This document shows positions 44,576 through 52,947 of a DNA stretch of 64,000 bases, piece after piece. Position 1 is the stretch's first letter; each line of letters opens with the position of its first letter. The notes under the pieces are model-generated. The model was not told where the DNA came from. It ran no database searches and saw only the letters and a list, made by a program, of their open reading frames with translations. This DNA comes from Chitinophaga japonensis (GTDB lineage: Bacteria; Bacteroidota; Bacteroidia; Chitinophagales; Chitinophagaceae): contig NZ_VLLG01000002.1 of the NCBI RefSeq assembly GCF_007830125.1, positions 1,372,550 to 1,436,549 on the forward strand. Direction: 5' to 3'. The position numbers were made by a program, and so were the translations under genes.

Positions 44576-44920
44576 ATCTTCTTTATTGCCGGCAATGCCG
44601 TGCATGATGCTGTTAATAACGGTCATGACGATGCTGAACAGCAGCGCCCACCAGAAGCCGTCTACCCTGAACCCGGATACCAGCTTGCCGGCCAGGAGTA
44701 TGATTACCGCATTGATCACCAGCAGGAACAGCCCCAGCGTAAGGATGGTAGCCGGCAGCGTGAGGATGATCAGTATGGGCTTTACCAGCACGTTGAGCAC
44801 GGCCAGCACCAGCGCCAGCAGCAGCGCCGTTATAAAGCTGTCTATCTTAACCCCCGGTAACAGGTAGGCGGTGAGCATGGCTGCCAGCGCACTTACCAAC
44901 AAGCGGATCAGAAAGTTCAT
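44573..44920 (-). CDS. 4-TM phage holin superfamily IV-like membrane protein
   Basis: A 115-residue protein with four membrane segments and the family layout: LLVSALAAMLTAYLLPGV, then FITALLLALVLAVLNVLVKPIL and LFLLVINAVIILLAGKLV, ending FWWALLFSIVMTVINSIM. It belongs to the chromosomal 4TMS 'holin' family and not to a phage. ATG 44920 is used over a TTG six bases upstream. It precedes the E1 gene on the same strand. Confidence 0.8.
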   Translation of the reverse strand: MNFLIRLLVSALAAMLTAYLLPGVKIDSFITALLLALVLAVLNVLVKPILIILTLPATILTLGLFLLVINAVIILLAGKLVSGFRVDGFWWALLFSIVMTVINSIMHGIAGNKED

Positions 44921-44994
44921 AAGCAAGCATTTATAGAGTAAGTTAAGAAAATAGCATCATTAAAACATGGCTGCAAAGGTACGGGCATAAAAAG

Positions 44995-45025
44995 TTTGCT
45001 TTCCTGGAAATGCCGCTTATTTTTG
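44995..45025 (+). promoter_or_regulatory. Bacteroidota-type promoter for the lipoprotein gene
   Basis: TTTG at 44995-44998, a 19-base spacer, then TATTTTTG at 45018-45025 match the consensus well. Transcription would start about 18-20 bases before the ATG at 45050. Confidence 0.75.
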
Positions 45026-45049
45026 TACGAACCTAAATCTATCAACCCT

Positions 45050-45490
45050 ATGAAAAAACCGTATTTATTATTACTGGCCCTGGCTTTTGTGCTGACCGGC
45101 CTTTTTGTTTCCTGCAGCGATGATGACGATAACCCGCAGCCGGATCACAATGCCCTGATACAGGGCCGCTGGCAGTACGAGTATGGCCTGGACACTTTGT
45201 TTAACGCCCAGCATGAGGTGGTATCCGCCGATACAGTAGACACGGATGGACAGGATAATATTTATTTCGATTTCCAGGAAAATGGGCAGTTCAGCACCAA
45301 CCTGGGTAATGATACTACTGTTGGCTCTTACCGTTTCGTAAACGCCTCTACGCTGGAGCTGACCGTGGACGGCGTTTCTGACCAGGCGCCGGTGCAGACA
45401 TTGACCGCCCAGCAACTGACATTCGTATTGGTGGATACGGATTACGGCAACGGCAACTACAGCAGGACCTACTACTATTTCAGTAAATAA
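45050..45490 (+). CDS. Lipocalin-like lipoprotein
   Basis: A 146-residue protein with a signal peptide and lipobox LFVSC near residue 19, followed by an Asp-rich start (SDDDDNPQPD). Then IQGRWQYEYG and FDFQENGQFSTNLGN...VGSYRFVNASTLELTV resemble the W-Y/F and beta-strand pattern of lipocalin-like/DUF4923-type proteins. Function is unknown. It is a single gene with a clear promoter and terminator. Confidence 0.75.
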   Translation: MKKPYLLLLALAFVLTGLFVSCSDDDDNPQPDHNALIQGRWQYEYGLDTLFNAQHEVVSADTVDTDGQDNIYFDFQENGQFSTNLGNDTTVGSYRFVNASTLELTVDGVSDQAPVQTLTAQQLTFVLVDTDYGNGNYSRTYYYFSK

Positions 45491-45511
45491 GCGCTTTTCG
45501 GCTTTATAAAT

Positions 45512-45550
45512 AAAAGAAAGGATGGGGCAGATGCCACATCCTTTTCTTTT
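45512..45550. terminator. Bidirectional terminator between convergent genes
   Basis: AAAAGAAAGGATG and CATCCTTTTCTTTT pair around an inner GGC/GCC stem, with A-rich and T-rich tracts on both sides. It separates the lipoprotein gene from the TIM-barrel isomerase gene. Confidence 0.7.
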
Positions 45551-45585
45551 AAACCAAAAACAGAAAGCTGGATATCTTTCAGGCC

Positions 45586-46506
45586 TCAGCCCAGGAAGTC
45601 GTCACATTCCCGGTAGGCTTTTATTAATGCGGTTTCCCCTTCCTTGCCGGGGTGAAAGTTGCCATGCTCCATGCCCATTACGCCCTTGTATCCTTTTTCG
45701 TGCAGGTGCTTGAAGATGTTCTTATAATTGATCTCGCCGGTGCCGGGCTCCTTGCGGCCGGGGTTATCACCTATCTGGATATACGCAATTTCGTCCCAGC
45801 ACAGGTCCATCATGGGAATGAGGTGGCCGGTATTGCGCTGCATGTGGTAAATATCATACAGTATTTTGCAGGAGGGGCTGTTTACCGCCCTGCAGATCTC
45901 GTAGGTCTGGTCTGCCGTGCGCAGGAACAGCTCCGGCGTGTCACTGAGCGGTTCCAGCACCATTACCAGCCCGTGCGGCTCCAGTATTTCCGCTCCCCGG
46001 CGCAGGGCGTCTATTACATGGCCGGTTTGCACGCCTATGGGCAGTTTGCGCTCAAAGAAGCCGGGCACCACGGTAGCCCATTTGGCATTGCAGCGCTTGG
46101 CGGTTTCCACGGAGGCGCGGCAGGTTTTCAGGAAATTGTCTACAAACTCCTGCTTGCCCGTGGTTAGGGATACTTTCCAGTTATCCCCGCCGTCTATCAC
46201 GAACACGCCCATCTGCATATCCAGCTTGGCCAGCAGGTTGCCGATCTTTTCCTGCTGGGCGGTATCCCTTTTCAGCATGCCGTTATCTTCAATGGCGCGG
46301 AAACCCTGGTCGTGCATGAACCGGATCTGGTCCAGGAAATCGGCGCCCGCGCTGTTCCTGAACATGCCGTCATGCGGGGCATAATTCATATTGAAGGTCT
46401 TTTCCGCCTTCCCGGCATTAGTGCCGGTGGCCGCCTGTGCGCTGCCGAAAGCAAGGGCTGATATACCGGCCAGGGTGCCTTGCTGCAGGAATGTTCTTCT
46501 TTCCAT
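45586..46506 (-). CDS. TIM-barrel sugar isomerase, hydroxypyruvate-isomerase-like, Tat-type
   Basis: A 306-residue protein. The N-terminus ERRTFLQQGTLAGISALAFG is a Tat-like signal. The barrel holds FMHDQGFRAIEDNGML, GLVMVLEPLSDTPELFL and ILYDIYHMQRNTGHLI, with Glu and His metal ligands as in the hydroxypyruvate isomerase (COG3622) group. IGDNPGRKEPGTGEINYKNIF is typical. It probably isomerises a keto sugar or sugar acid in the periplasm. Together with two secreted Gfo/Idh proteins and a GMC complex nearby it suggests an oxidative sugar pathway. Confidence 0.82.
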   Translation of the reverse strand: MERRTFLQQGTLAGISALAFGSAQAATGTNAGKAEKTFNMNYAPHDGMFRNSAGADFLDQIRFMHDQGFRAIEDNGMLKRDTAQQEKIGNLLAKLDMQMGVFVIDGGDNWKVSLTTGKQEFVDNFLKTCRASVETAKRCNAKWATVVPGFFERKLPIGVQTGHVIDALRRGAEILEPHGLVMVLEPLSDTPELFLRTADQTYEICRAVNSPSCKILYDIYHMQRNTGHLIPMMDLCWDEIAYIQIGDNPGRKEPGTGEINYKNIFKHLHEKGYKGVMGMEHGNFHPGKEGETALIKAYRECDDFLG

Positions 46507-46609
46507 AACGTAATTACAAAATTGAAGTGATGCGATACAGGCACTAAATTTAATGGCTTTTCTATGGAAATACTAATCAGGAGGAAAAAATTCAACTGAT
46601 CCCTGGAAT

Positions 46610-46626
46610 ATTTGAGTTCATCAAAT
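46610..46626. promoter_or_regulatory. Small inverted repeats upstream of the FGE-like gene
   Basis: ATTTGA and TCAAAT flank five bases at 46610-46626, and TTCATCC (46658-46664) pairs with GGATGAA (46680-46686). They lie in the 243-base divergent interval between the isomerase and the FGE-like gene. They could be operators, but short repeats like these also arise by chance. Confidence 0.3.
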
Positions 46627-46749
46627 AAAATTGCATTCCATTAGCGGATTTAATAAATTCATCCGTCAATACTTATGTTGGATGAAACCGGGCATAAGCA
46701 ACAATGTCTCACCCAGGGACACAACACCGTGAGAAGACAATATTAACGA

Positions 46750-47709
46750 ATGAAAAAACTGATAGCACTGGCTTTAGCAGGGCTGCTGGCCCAAACCGGC
46801 TCCGCACAGGATGCCGCCTTTACCGCGTATGAAGAAAAACTGCCCGGAACGGACGTTTCATTTAAGATGGTGCCCATTAAAGGCGGTACCTTTTCCTTTG
46901 GCAGCCCCGCTGCTGAAAAAGGCCGGGAGGAAGATGAAGGTCCGCAAAAGCAGGTCACTATCGCCCCCTTCTGGATGGGCGCCTGCGAAGTGACCTTTGA
47001 TGAATATGACGTATATGCAGACGCAGAGAAGGATAAAACACCCACACCGGATGGCATGACCCGCCCCAGCCCGCCGTACATAGACCTTACGCTGGGCATG
47101 GGCAAAAGCGGCGGCTACCCCGCCAACAGCATGAGCCAGTACGGCGCGCTGATGTACTGCCGCTGGCTGTATGCCAAAACCGGCGTGTTCTACCGCCTGC
47201 CCACAGAAGCAGAATGGGAGTATGCCTGCCGGGCCGGCGCCGCTACTGCTTATCCCTTTGGGAACGATGAAGCGCAGTTGAAGGAATATGCCTGGCACAA
47301 GGGCAACAGTGAGGACAAGTATCATAAGGTAGGCCAGTTGAAGCCTAACGCCTGGGGCCTGTACGATATGATGGGCAATGTGGCGGAATGGACGCTGGAC
47401 CAGTACGATGCGCAGTTCCTGGAACATGCGGATGCAAAAGATCCCTGGAACAAGCCTACTGCCAAAACGCCGCGCACCATTAAAGGCGGCCACTACCAAG
47501 ACGATGCCGCCCATGTACGCTGCGCCGCCCGCTTAAAATCAGACCCGGCCTGGAACCGCCGCGACCCGCAGATACCCAAAAGCAAATGGTGGAACGCGGA
47601 TGCGCCCTTCATCGGCTTCAGGATCGTGCGGCCGGTAAAGCAGCCCACCAAAGCGGAAGCCGAACAATTCTTTGCCGAAGTGCTGGACAAATACGTAGGG
47701 GCGAGGTAG
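46750..47709 (+). CDS. Formylglycine-generating-enzyme-like (SUMF1) protein, secreted
   Basis: A 319-residue protein with signal peptide (KKLIALALAGLLAQTGSAQ). The FGE-sulfatase fold is clear from GGTFSFGSP, FWMGACEVTFDEYDVYAD, YCRWLYAKTGVFYRLPTEAEWEYACR, AWGLYDMMGNVAEWTLDQYD and FIGFRIVR. Most such bacterial proteins lack the Cys pair that makes formylglycine and have other roles; the segment FRIVRPVKQ has no obvious catalytic Cys. No sulfatase is nearby. It precedes the Gfo/Idh gene by 88 bases, part of which is heptad element E. The last residues GAR run into that element. Confidence 0.85.
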   Translation: MKKLIALALAGLLAQTGSAQDAAFTAYEEKLPGTDVSFKMVPIKGGTFSFGSPAAEKGREEDEGPQKQVTIAPFWMGACEVTFDEYDVYADAEKDKTPTPDGMTRPSPPYIDLTLGMGKSGGYPANSMSQYGALMYCRWLYAKTGVFYRLPTEAEWEYACRAGAATAYPFGNDEAQLKEYAWHKGNSEDKYHKVGQLKPNAWGLYDMMGNVAEWTLDQYDAQFLEHADAKDPWNKPTAKTPRTIKGGHYQDDAAHVRCAARLKSDPAWNRRDPQIPKSKWWNADAPFIGFRIVRPVKQPTKAEAEQFFAEVLDKYVGAR

Positions 47710-47786
47710 GAAGTAAGAGATAGGAGGTAAGAAGTAAGAAGGTGCGCGCGGTAATGATCGTATTTCATACTTCTTACTTCATCATT
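47703..47786. repeat. Heptad element, copy E (GAAGTAA type)
   Basis: From 47703, across the stop codon of the FGE-like gene, the sequence runs in 7-base units: GAGGTAG, GAAGTAA, GAGATAG, GAGGTAA, GAAGTAA. The right half begins TCGTATTTC at 47758-47766 and continues CATACTTCTTACTTC, which pairs with the left half. It is homologous to copy D, which has one extra 7-base unit after TCGTATTT. It ends just before the Gfo/Idh start. Confidence 0.75.
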
Positions 47787-47797
47787 CATATTATAAA

Positions 47798-49150
47798 ATG
47801 TCACATATGGAAAACGAAAAAAAGCAAACATTCCACGTTCAAAGCCGCAGGGATTTCATGAAACAATCCTCCCTGCTGGCCGGCGGCATACTGGCCATGC
47901 CTGTAGTAAGCCAGGCCAACTATTTCTCAGGCGCCCGTGATACCATCAAGATAGCCCTGGTAGGCTGCGGCGGCCGCGGTACCGGCGCTGCCACACAGGC
48001 GCTCAGCACCAAAGAGAATGTAGAGCTGGTAGCAATGGCCGATGCCTTTGCAGACCGGTTGAACAATAGCTATAATAATATCAGGGAAGCCCTGGGCGAA
48101 AGCGGCCGGGCCGACCGGGTGAAGGTGAAGGAGGAAAACAAGTTCATTGGATTTGACGGCTATAAGAAAGCCATTGCGCTGGCGGATGTGGTGATACTGG
48201 CCACCCCGCCGGGTTTCCGTCCCATCCATTTCGAGGAAGCGGTAAAACAGGGCAAGCACATATTTATGGAAAAGCCGGTGGCTACCGACCCTGCCGGTAT
48301 TAAAAAAGTGCTGGAAGCCGCGGAAACCGCCAAGGCTAAAAAGCTGAACGTAGTAGTGGGCCTGCAGCGTCATTACCAGAACTCCTACCGGGAGCTGTAC
48401 AAGCGCCTGCAGGACGGTATGATAGGCGACGTCCTGTCCATGCAGGTATGGTGGAACCAGGGCGCGCTGTGGGTACGGCCCCGCAAGCCGGAATATACGG
48501 AGATGGAATACCAGATGCGCAACTGGTATTACTTTAACTGGCTGTGCGGCGATCACATTGTAGAGCAGCACATACACAACATTGACGTGGGCAACTGGTT
48601 CATGGGCGCCACACCCGTAACAGCGGTTGGTATGGGCGGCCGGGCCGTGCGTACCGGCAAGGAGTTCGGGGAGATATTTGACCACCATTACGTGGAATAC
48701 CGCTATGACAACGGGGTGGTGATGAACAGCCAGTGCCGCCACTGGAAAGACAGCGCCAGCCGCGTGGACGAGGAGATCGTAGGCACCAAAGGCCGCATTA
48801 TCTGCGATAAAGGATTGATACAGGACCATAAAGGCAGCACCCTGTACCAGTTTGACCGGAAGCAGGAGAACAACCCTTACCAGACGGAGCACGACGAGCT
48901 GTTTGCGGCTATTGCCAAAGGAGAGTACAAGTTCCAGGACGCGGAACGCGGCGCGCAGGCCACCCTGTCTTCCATTATCGGGCGTATGGCTACCTACTCC
49001 GGCCAGATCATTCCCTGGGATAAGGCGCTGAACTCCGGTATCAGCCTGCAGCCGGAAAAGTATGCGTTTGATGCGCCCCCGCCGGTGCTGCCGGACGCGG
49101 ACGGTTTTTATGCCTATGCAAAACCGGGGACCACAAAATACTTTAGTTAA
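47798..49150 (+). CDS. Gfo/Idh/MocA oxidoreductase, Tat-exported
   Basis: A 450-residue protein. RRDFMKQSSLLAGGILAMP is a Tat signal. A Rossmann domain follows with IALVGCGGRGTGAAT, then EKPVATDPAGIKK, the conserved EKP motif with a Lys near the nicotinamide. The C-terminal beta-sheet domain has GDHIVEQHIHNIDVGNWFMG. Such secreted members carry tightly bound NAD(P) and act on glycosides. ATG 47798 or the Met three codons later may be the start. Heptad element B begins 12 bases after its stop. Confidence 0.9.
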   Translation: MSHMENEKKQTFHVQSRRDFMKQSSLLAGGILAMPVVSQANYFSGARDTIKIALVGCGGRGTGAATQALSTKENVELVAMADAFADRLNNSYNNIREALGESGRADRVKVKEENKFIGFDGYKKAIALADVVILATPPGFRPIHFEEAVKQGKHIFMEKPVATDPAGIKKVLEAAETAKAKKLNVVVGLQRHYQNSYRELYKRLQDGMIGDVLSMQVWWNQGALWVRPRKPEYTEMEYQMRNWYYFNWLCGDHIVEQHIHNIDVGNWFMGATPVTAVGMGGRAVRTGKEFGEIFDHHYVEYRYDNGVVMNSQCRHWKDSASRVDEEIVGTKGRIICDKGLIQDHKGSTLYQFDRKQENNPYQTEHDELFAAIAKGEYKFQDAERGAQATLSSIIGRMATYSGQIIPWDKALNSGISLQPEKYAFDAPPPVLPDADGFYAYAKPGTTKYFS

Positions 49151-49162
49151 AATTCTAAACCG

Positions 49163-49292
49163 GAAGGAAATTCCAAATCCCAAATCCCAAATTCCAAATA
49201 GTTGGCAATCGCCCGACAATTGGAACTGTTCAATGTTCCTGGTAGCCTGCAGACCTTTTGGAATTTGGGATTTGGGATTTGGAATTTCCTTC
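49163..49292. repeat. Long-hairpin heptad element, copy B
   Basis: Perfect 36-bp arms at 49163-49198 and 49257-49292 flank a 58-base loop. The arms run CCAAATC, CCAAATC, CCAAATT, CCAAATA in 7-base steps. The loop starts TAGTTGGCAATCGCC and aligns with copy A read on the opposite strand. It sits between the Gfo/Idh stop and the PBP4 start. The two copies are in opposite orientations. Confidence 0.85.
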
Positions 49293-49316
49293 TTTGAGAT
49301 TTGGCGCTTATCGCAG

Positions 49317-50642
49317 ATGATTCATCGATTAAAATATACCGCGCTTTCTGGTCTTTTACTTTTAAGCGCCCTGTCGCTGCAGGCGCAGCGAAACAATATC
49401 CGTAAATGGGCAAAGGAACTGCTGGAAAGCCCGGCTTTAAAGCGGGCGCACACGGGCATCTGCCTCTATGACCCGGCCAGCGGGCAGTACTGGTACCAGT
49501 ACCAGGACGACAAGTACTTTACCCCGGCCTCCAATACCAAGATATTCACCCTGTACGCTGGTCTGCAACTGCTGGGCGACAGCCTGCCTGCGCTGCAATA
49601 CCTGGAAACGGACAGCGTGCTGTATGTAAAAGGTATGGGCGACCCGTCCTTCCTGCACCCGGACTATACCTACCAGCCGGCCATGGAGCTGTTGGCCGGG
49701 ACAGATAAGCCCATCATCCTGCTGCCTGCCGTGAACACCAACAAGCGTTTTGGACCGGGCTGGGGCTGGAGCGACTATTCGGACTATTACCAGCCGGAGC
49801 TGAATGAATGGCCTATGTATGGCAACGTGGCCCGCATCAAGCACCATGGCGATACCATCAGCATTACGCCCCCGGCCTTTAATGACCCGGACCACTTTTC
49901 CTGGATGGAGAATGACACGCTGCCGGAGCCGGTAACGGAAAGGGACGAACGCCGTAATTATTTCACGCTGCAATATAACGGGCGTGACCGTTCCCCCTTG
50001 CTGGCCGAAGTGCCTTTTATTACCGGCACCCTGCAGGACCTGGCCCGCCGCCTGCAGGATACCCTGCACAAGCCGGTGCTGGCCGCCGCGGCCCCCCTGC
50101 CGCAGTTGAACGGCGCCGCCTTCAGGACCCTGTACAGCATCCCGGCAGATTCCCTGTATACCCCGCTGATGCACCGCAGCGACAATTTCTTTGCCGAGCA
50201 AACGCTGATGATGTGCGCGGCCCGAATGTGGGATACTATCAGCACCGCCCGCGCGATCGGCTATATGGAAAAGGAATACCTGCAGTCATTACCGCATGAG
50301 CCGCGCTGGGCAGACGGATCGGGGCTATCCCGGTACAACCTGTTTACTCCCCGGGATTTTGTAAGCATCCTCACCACCATGTATAAGCAGGTACCCACGG
50401 AAAGGCTGTACGCCATATTACCTACCGGGGGCAAAGGCACCCTGCGCTATTATTACCGCGACCAGTTTGTGCATGCCAAAACCGGCACCCTGAGCGGCTG
50501 CGTGGCCCTGAGTGGTTACCTGACCACTAAAAAGGGGAAAACGCTGGTGTTCAGCGTACTGGTAAATAATCATAATGATAAGGCTACCAACGTAAGAAGG
50601 GCCGTGGAGCGCTTCCTGACCAACGTACACAAGCTGTACTGA
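49317..50642 (+). CDS. dacB: D-alanyl-D-alanine carboxypeptidase/endopeptidase PBP4
   Basis: A 441-residue protein with signal peptide (YTALSGLLLLSALSLQAQ). Penicillin-binding motifs are in order: S-N-T-K in FTPASNTKIFT, S-D-N in HRSDNFFAEQTL, and K-T-G in HAKTGTLSG. A DGSGLSRYN block is typical of PBP4. It trims peptidoglycan stem peptides or cross-links in the periplasm. ATG 49317 is used; the open frame further upstream runs through repeat element B and is not protein-like. Confidence 0.93.
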   Translation: MIHRLKYTALSGLLLLSALSLQAQRNNIRKWAKELLESPALKRAHTGICLYDPASGQYWYQYQDDKYFTPASNTKIFTLYAGLQLLGDSLPALQYLETDSVLYVKGMGDPSFLHPDYTYQPAMELLAGTDKPIILLPAVNTNKRFGPGWGWSDYSDYYQPELNEWPMYGNVARIKHHGDTISITPPAFNDPDHFSWMENDTLPEPVTERDERRNYFTLQYNGRDRSPLLAEVPFITGTLQDLARRLQDTLHKPVLAAAAPLPQLNGAAFRTLYSIPADSLYTPLMHRSDNFFAEQTLMMCAARMWDTISTARAIGYMEKEYLQSLPHEPRWADGSGLSRYNLFTPRDFVSILTTMYKQVPTERLYAILPTGGKGTLRYYYRDQFVHAKTGTLSGCVALSGYLTTKKGKTLVFSVLVNNHNDKATNVRRAVERFLTNVHKLY

Positions 50643-50647
50643 TCTGC

Positions 50648-51304
50648 TTACTGAATGTTATAGCTCCGGAGCCGGGTGGTGTCCTGGGCCTGGTCTGCCT
50701 GTATCAGGCCCACGCCCTCTGCATAATAGTTGGTGACCAGGGTGCCCAGGGAAACTGGGGTACCCAGTATCCTTACCGACGCATCCAGCTTTACGGCAAT
50801 CACGTCTGTAAAATCCAGGTCGTATACCCTTTTGGTGGCCCCTTTCTGGGTAATGGAGTAGGTGAGGATCACGGTTTGCTCGTCTGCGCCATCCCTTACT
50901 ACCACCGTATCTGTCCAACTGCTGCCAATAGCCACATTATCCTTCAGGTAAATGGACATTACACTGTCTGCCGTATAGCCTTCAAAGGAAATGCCTTTCA
51001 CCATCTGGTAATAGCTGCCGTTATCGCAGCGGTTGTAGGTAGTGGCGGTATCGGAAGCCAGCTTCTTGTAGGAAATGCCGCTGATCAGGCTGTCTCCCGT
51101 AACTGTTACGGTAAAACGGGTGGTGTCGGACGTTTGGGCGTTAACGTTCTCGTAGTTGTATACAGAACCATCCGTGTAGGGGGCGTAGCCACAGGTGCTG
51201 ACCGGGGGAAGCGGCGCATCGCCTTCCCGGCTTTTTTCTTTCTTACAGGCCCCCAGGACCAGGCTGCCGGTTATTACAAGCGGCCAAAAGTATTTATATG
51301 GCAT
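50648..51304 (-). CDS. Lipoprotein of unknown function
   Basis: A 218-residue protein with a lipoprotein signal, lipobox LVLGAC near residue 16, followed by KKEKSREGDAPLPP. The remainder is beta-rich (TSDTTRFTVTVTGDSLISGISYKKL, VILTYSITQKGATKRVYDL). I do not recognise a family. ATG 51304 is preferred to a GTG nine bases upstream. It lies downstream of the Gfo/Idh-GMC operon, beyond a strong hairpin, and is convergent with PBP4. Confidence 0.7.
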   Translation of the reverse strand: MPYKYFWPLVITGSLVLGACKKEKSREGDAPLPPVSTCGYAPYTDGSVYNYENVNAQTSDTTRFTVTVTGDSLISGISYKKLASDTATTYNRCDNGSYYQMVKGISFEGYTADSVMSIYLKDNVAIGSSWTDTVVVRDGADEQTVILTYSITQKGATKRVYDLDFTDVIAVKLDASVRILGTPVSLGTLVTNYYAEGVGLIQADQAQDTTRLRSYNIQ

Positions 51305-51392
51305 AGTTTGCACGGATATGGTTTGGCGGTGTAAAAATAGTACTCGTACCTGTACTAAACGACAACCACGACGAAAATATTATGAATATGCA

Positions 51393-51441
51393 AATGTGCG
51401 GATAAATGCAGCGGGACCACTCCGCCACATATCCGCACATT
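51393..51441 (-). terminator. Strong hairpin after the GMC-Gfo/Idh operon
   Basis: AATGTGCGGATA (51393-51404) and its exact complement (51430-51441) form a 12-bp stem. GCGG and CCGC extend it inside. No T-run follows on the minus strand, so it may work as an attenuator or an mRNA-end structure instead of a classical terminator. Confidence 0.55.
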
Positions 51442-51459
51442 CAGCTTATTATCAATTAT

Positions 51460-52908
51460 TTACACACCCAGGCTCCAGCCGTCGCGGTAGGTGCGTTTCA
51501 CAAACTGGTTGGCCTCATCGAAGTTGGTGATCTTCATGTTGGCGCCATCCCACAGCAGTTTGATGTAGCGGCCGGGGAAGGTGGTTTTGCCATCCACGGT
51601 CTTCTTGATATCGAAGCTGCGGATCGCCAGGTTGCTCATCAGCACGGTTTCCGTGAGCGGGCCGGCGATCGTGAAGGGGGAGCTGAGCGCTTTTGCCTTG
51701 TCGCTGTTATAGCCGGCAATAGCGGCATTCACCCATTGCTGGTAGTGGCCTTCCGGCACGCGGGCAATGGTTTGCGGCACATTTACCTGCTTGGAGCGGG
51801 AAGTGGGCAGCAGGCTGGGGAACATGCCGTAGGTGCCGCACATCATCTTGCCTTTGTCGCCGATGAAGATAGCGCCGTTGCCGCCGTCGCCCATTCTTTC
51901 GTTGGGGCCCAGCTCTTCGGGGCGGGCAGGCTGTATGCCGCCGTCCATCCAGTGCATGGTCACCTCTTTACCGTTCTTGCCTTCAAACTTCAGGATCACG
52001 TGGGAAGAGGGCGGGCAGCTTTCCGGGAAATAGCCGCGCTTGAACTCGTCTACATACACACTGCCCACGCTGCACTCTACAGAAGTGGGATAGCCCAGGC
52101 CCAGCACGCGGAAGGGCGGCTCAATGATATGGCAGCCCATGTCGCCGATAGCGCCGGTACCATAGTCCCACCAGCCGCGCCAGTTAAACGGCACCAGCTT
52201 GTCTATATAATCCTTATAGGGAGCGGTGCCCAGCCAGAGGTCCCAGTCCAGCTCCTTGGGCACTTCCGCCTTGGCGGTAGGCCAGGGAATGCCCTGGGGC
52301 CATACGGGACGGTCTGTCCAGCAGTACACGGTATGTACGTCGCCCACCAGGCCGGCATTGTACCATTCCATCAACTGGCGCACCCCGTCGCCGGAAGCGC
52401 CCTGGTTACCCATCTGGGACACCACCTTATAACGGTTGGCCGCTTCCGTGAGCATGCGCGCTTCGTAGATATCGTGTGTGAGCGGTTTCTGCACGTATAC
52501 GTGCTTGCCCAGTTGCATGGCCGCCATGGCGGCTACGGCATGCGTATGGTCCGGCGTGGATACGGATACCGCATCAATATGCTTATGCTCTTTCTCCAGC
52601 ATTTCCCGGAAGTCCTTGTAGAATTTGGCTTTCGGGAAGCGTTTTACGGAGTTGGCCGCGCGGCGCTCGTCCACGTCGCAGAGGAAGGCAATGTCTGCGG
52701 GGCCTTTAGAGAATTCATGGATATCGCTTTCCCCTTTACCGCCTACGCCTATACCGGCTACTACCAGGCGGTCGCTGGGAGCGGTATAGCCTTTACCACC
52801 CAGCACATGACGTGGAACGATCATAAAGCCGGCTGCGGTCATAGCGCCGTTCTTTAGGAATGATCTGCGGGAAACGCTGTTTCCCTGGTTATTCTTTTCC
52901 TGGACCAT
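51460..52908 (-). CDS. Gfo/Idh/MocA oxidoreductase, Tat-exported (second copy)
   Basis: A 482-residue protein with Tat signal SRRSFLKNGAMTAAGFMIVP. VAGIGVGGKGESDI starts the Rossmann fold, HVYVQKPLTHDIYEAR is the EKP-like motif here read QKP, and IGDMGCHIIEPPFRVLGLG lies in the catalytic domain. It is the third gene of a minus-strand operon with GMC and subunit-3 genes, 39 bases after the latter. The paired secreted oxidoreductases hint at reduction or rearrangement of oxidised sugars. Confidence 0.9.
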   Translation of the reverse strand: MVQEKNNQGNSVSRRSFLKNGAMTAAGFMIVPRHVLGGKGYTAPSDRLVVAGIGVGGKGESDIHEFSKGPADIAFLCDVDERRAANSVKRFPKAKFYKDFREMLEKEHKHIDAVSVSTPDHTHAVAAMAAMQLGKHVYVQKPLTHDIYEARMLTEAANRYKVVSQMGNQGASGDGVRQLMEWYNAGLVGDVHTVYCWTDRPVWPQGIPWPTAKAEVPKELDWDLWLGTAPYKDYIDKLVPFNWRGWWDYGTGAIGDMGCHIIEPPFRVLGLGYPTSVECSVGSVYVDEFKRGYFPESCPPSSHVILKFEGKNGKEVTMHWMDGGIQPARPEELGPNERMGDGGNGAIFIGDKGKMMCGTYGMFPSLLPTSRSKQVNVPQTIARVPEGHYQQWVNAAIAGYNSDKAKALSSPFTIAGPLTETVLMSNLAIRSFDIKKTVDGKTTFPGRYIKLLWDGANMKITNFDEANQFVKRTYRDGWSLGV

Positions 52909-52947
52909 GAGTAAGAAAAATTTTGATATAATTTAATAAAAAACGGT

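Noticed and set aside
30904..44920. Two holin-family genes as signs of a prophage
   Set aside because: Both belong to chromosomal membrane families in Bacteroidota and no capsid, tail or terminase gene is nearby.
49062..49316. N-terminal extension of PBP4
   Set aside because: It is translated repeat element B and the end of the Gfo/Idh gene; the signal peptide starts at 49317.
51406..52857. Long open frame antisense to the second Gfo/Idh gene
   Set aside because: Shadow frame with His/Ala/Val-rich, non-protein-like composition.
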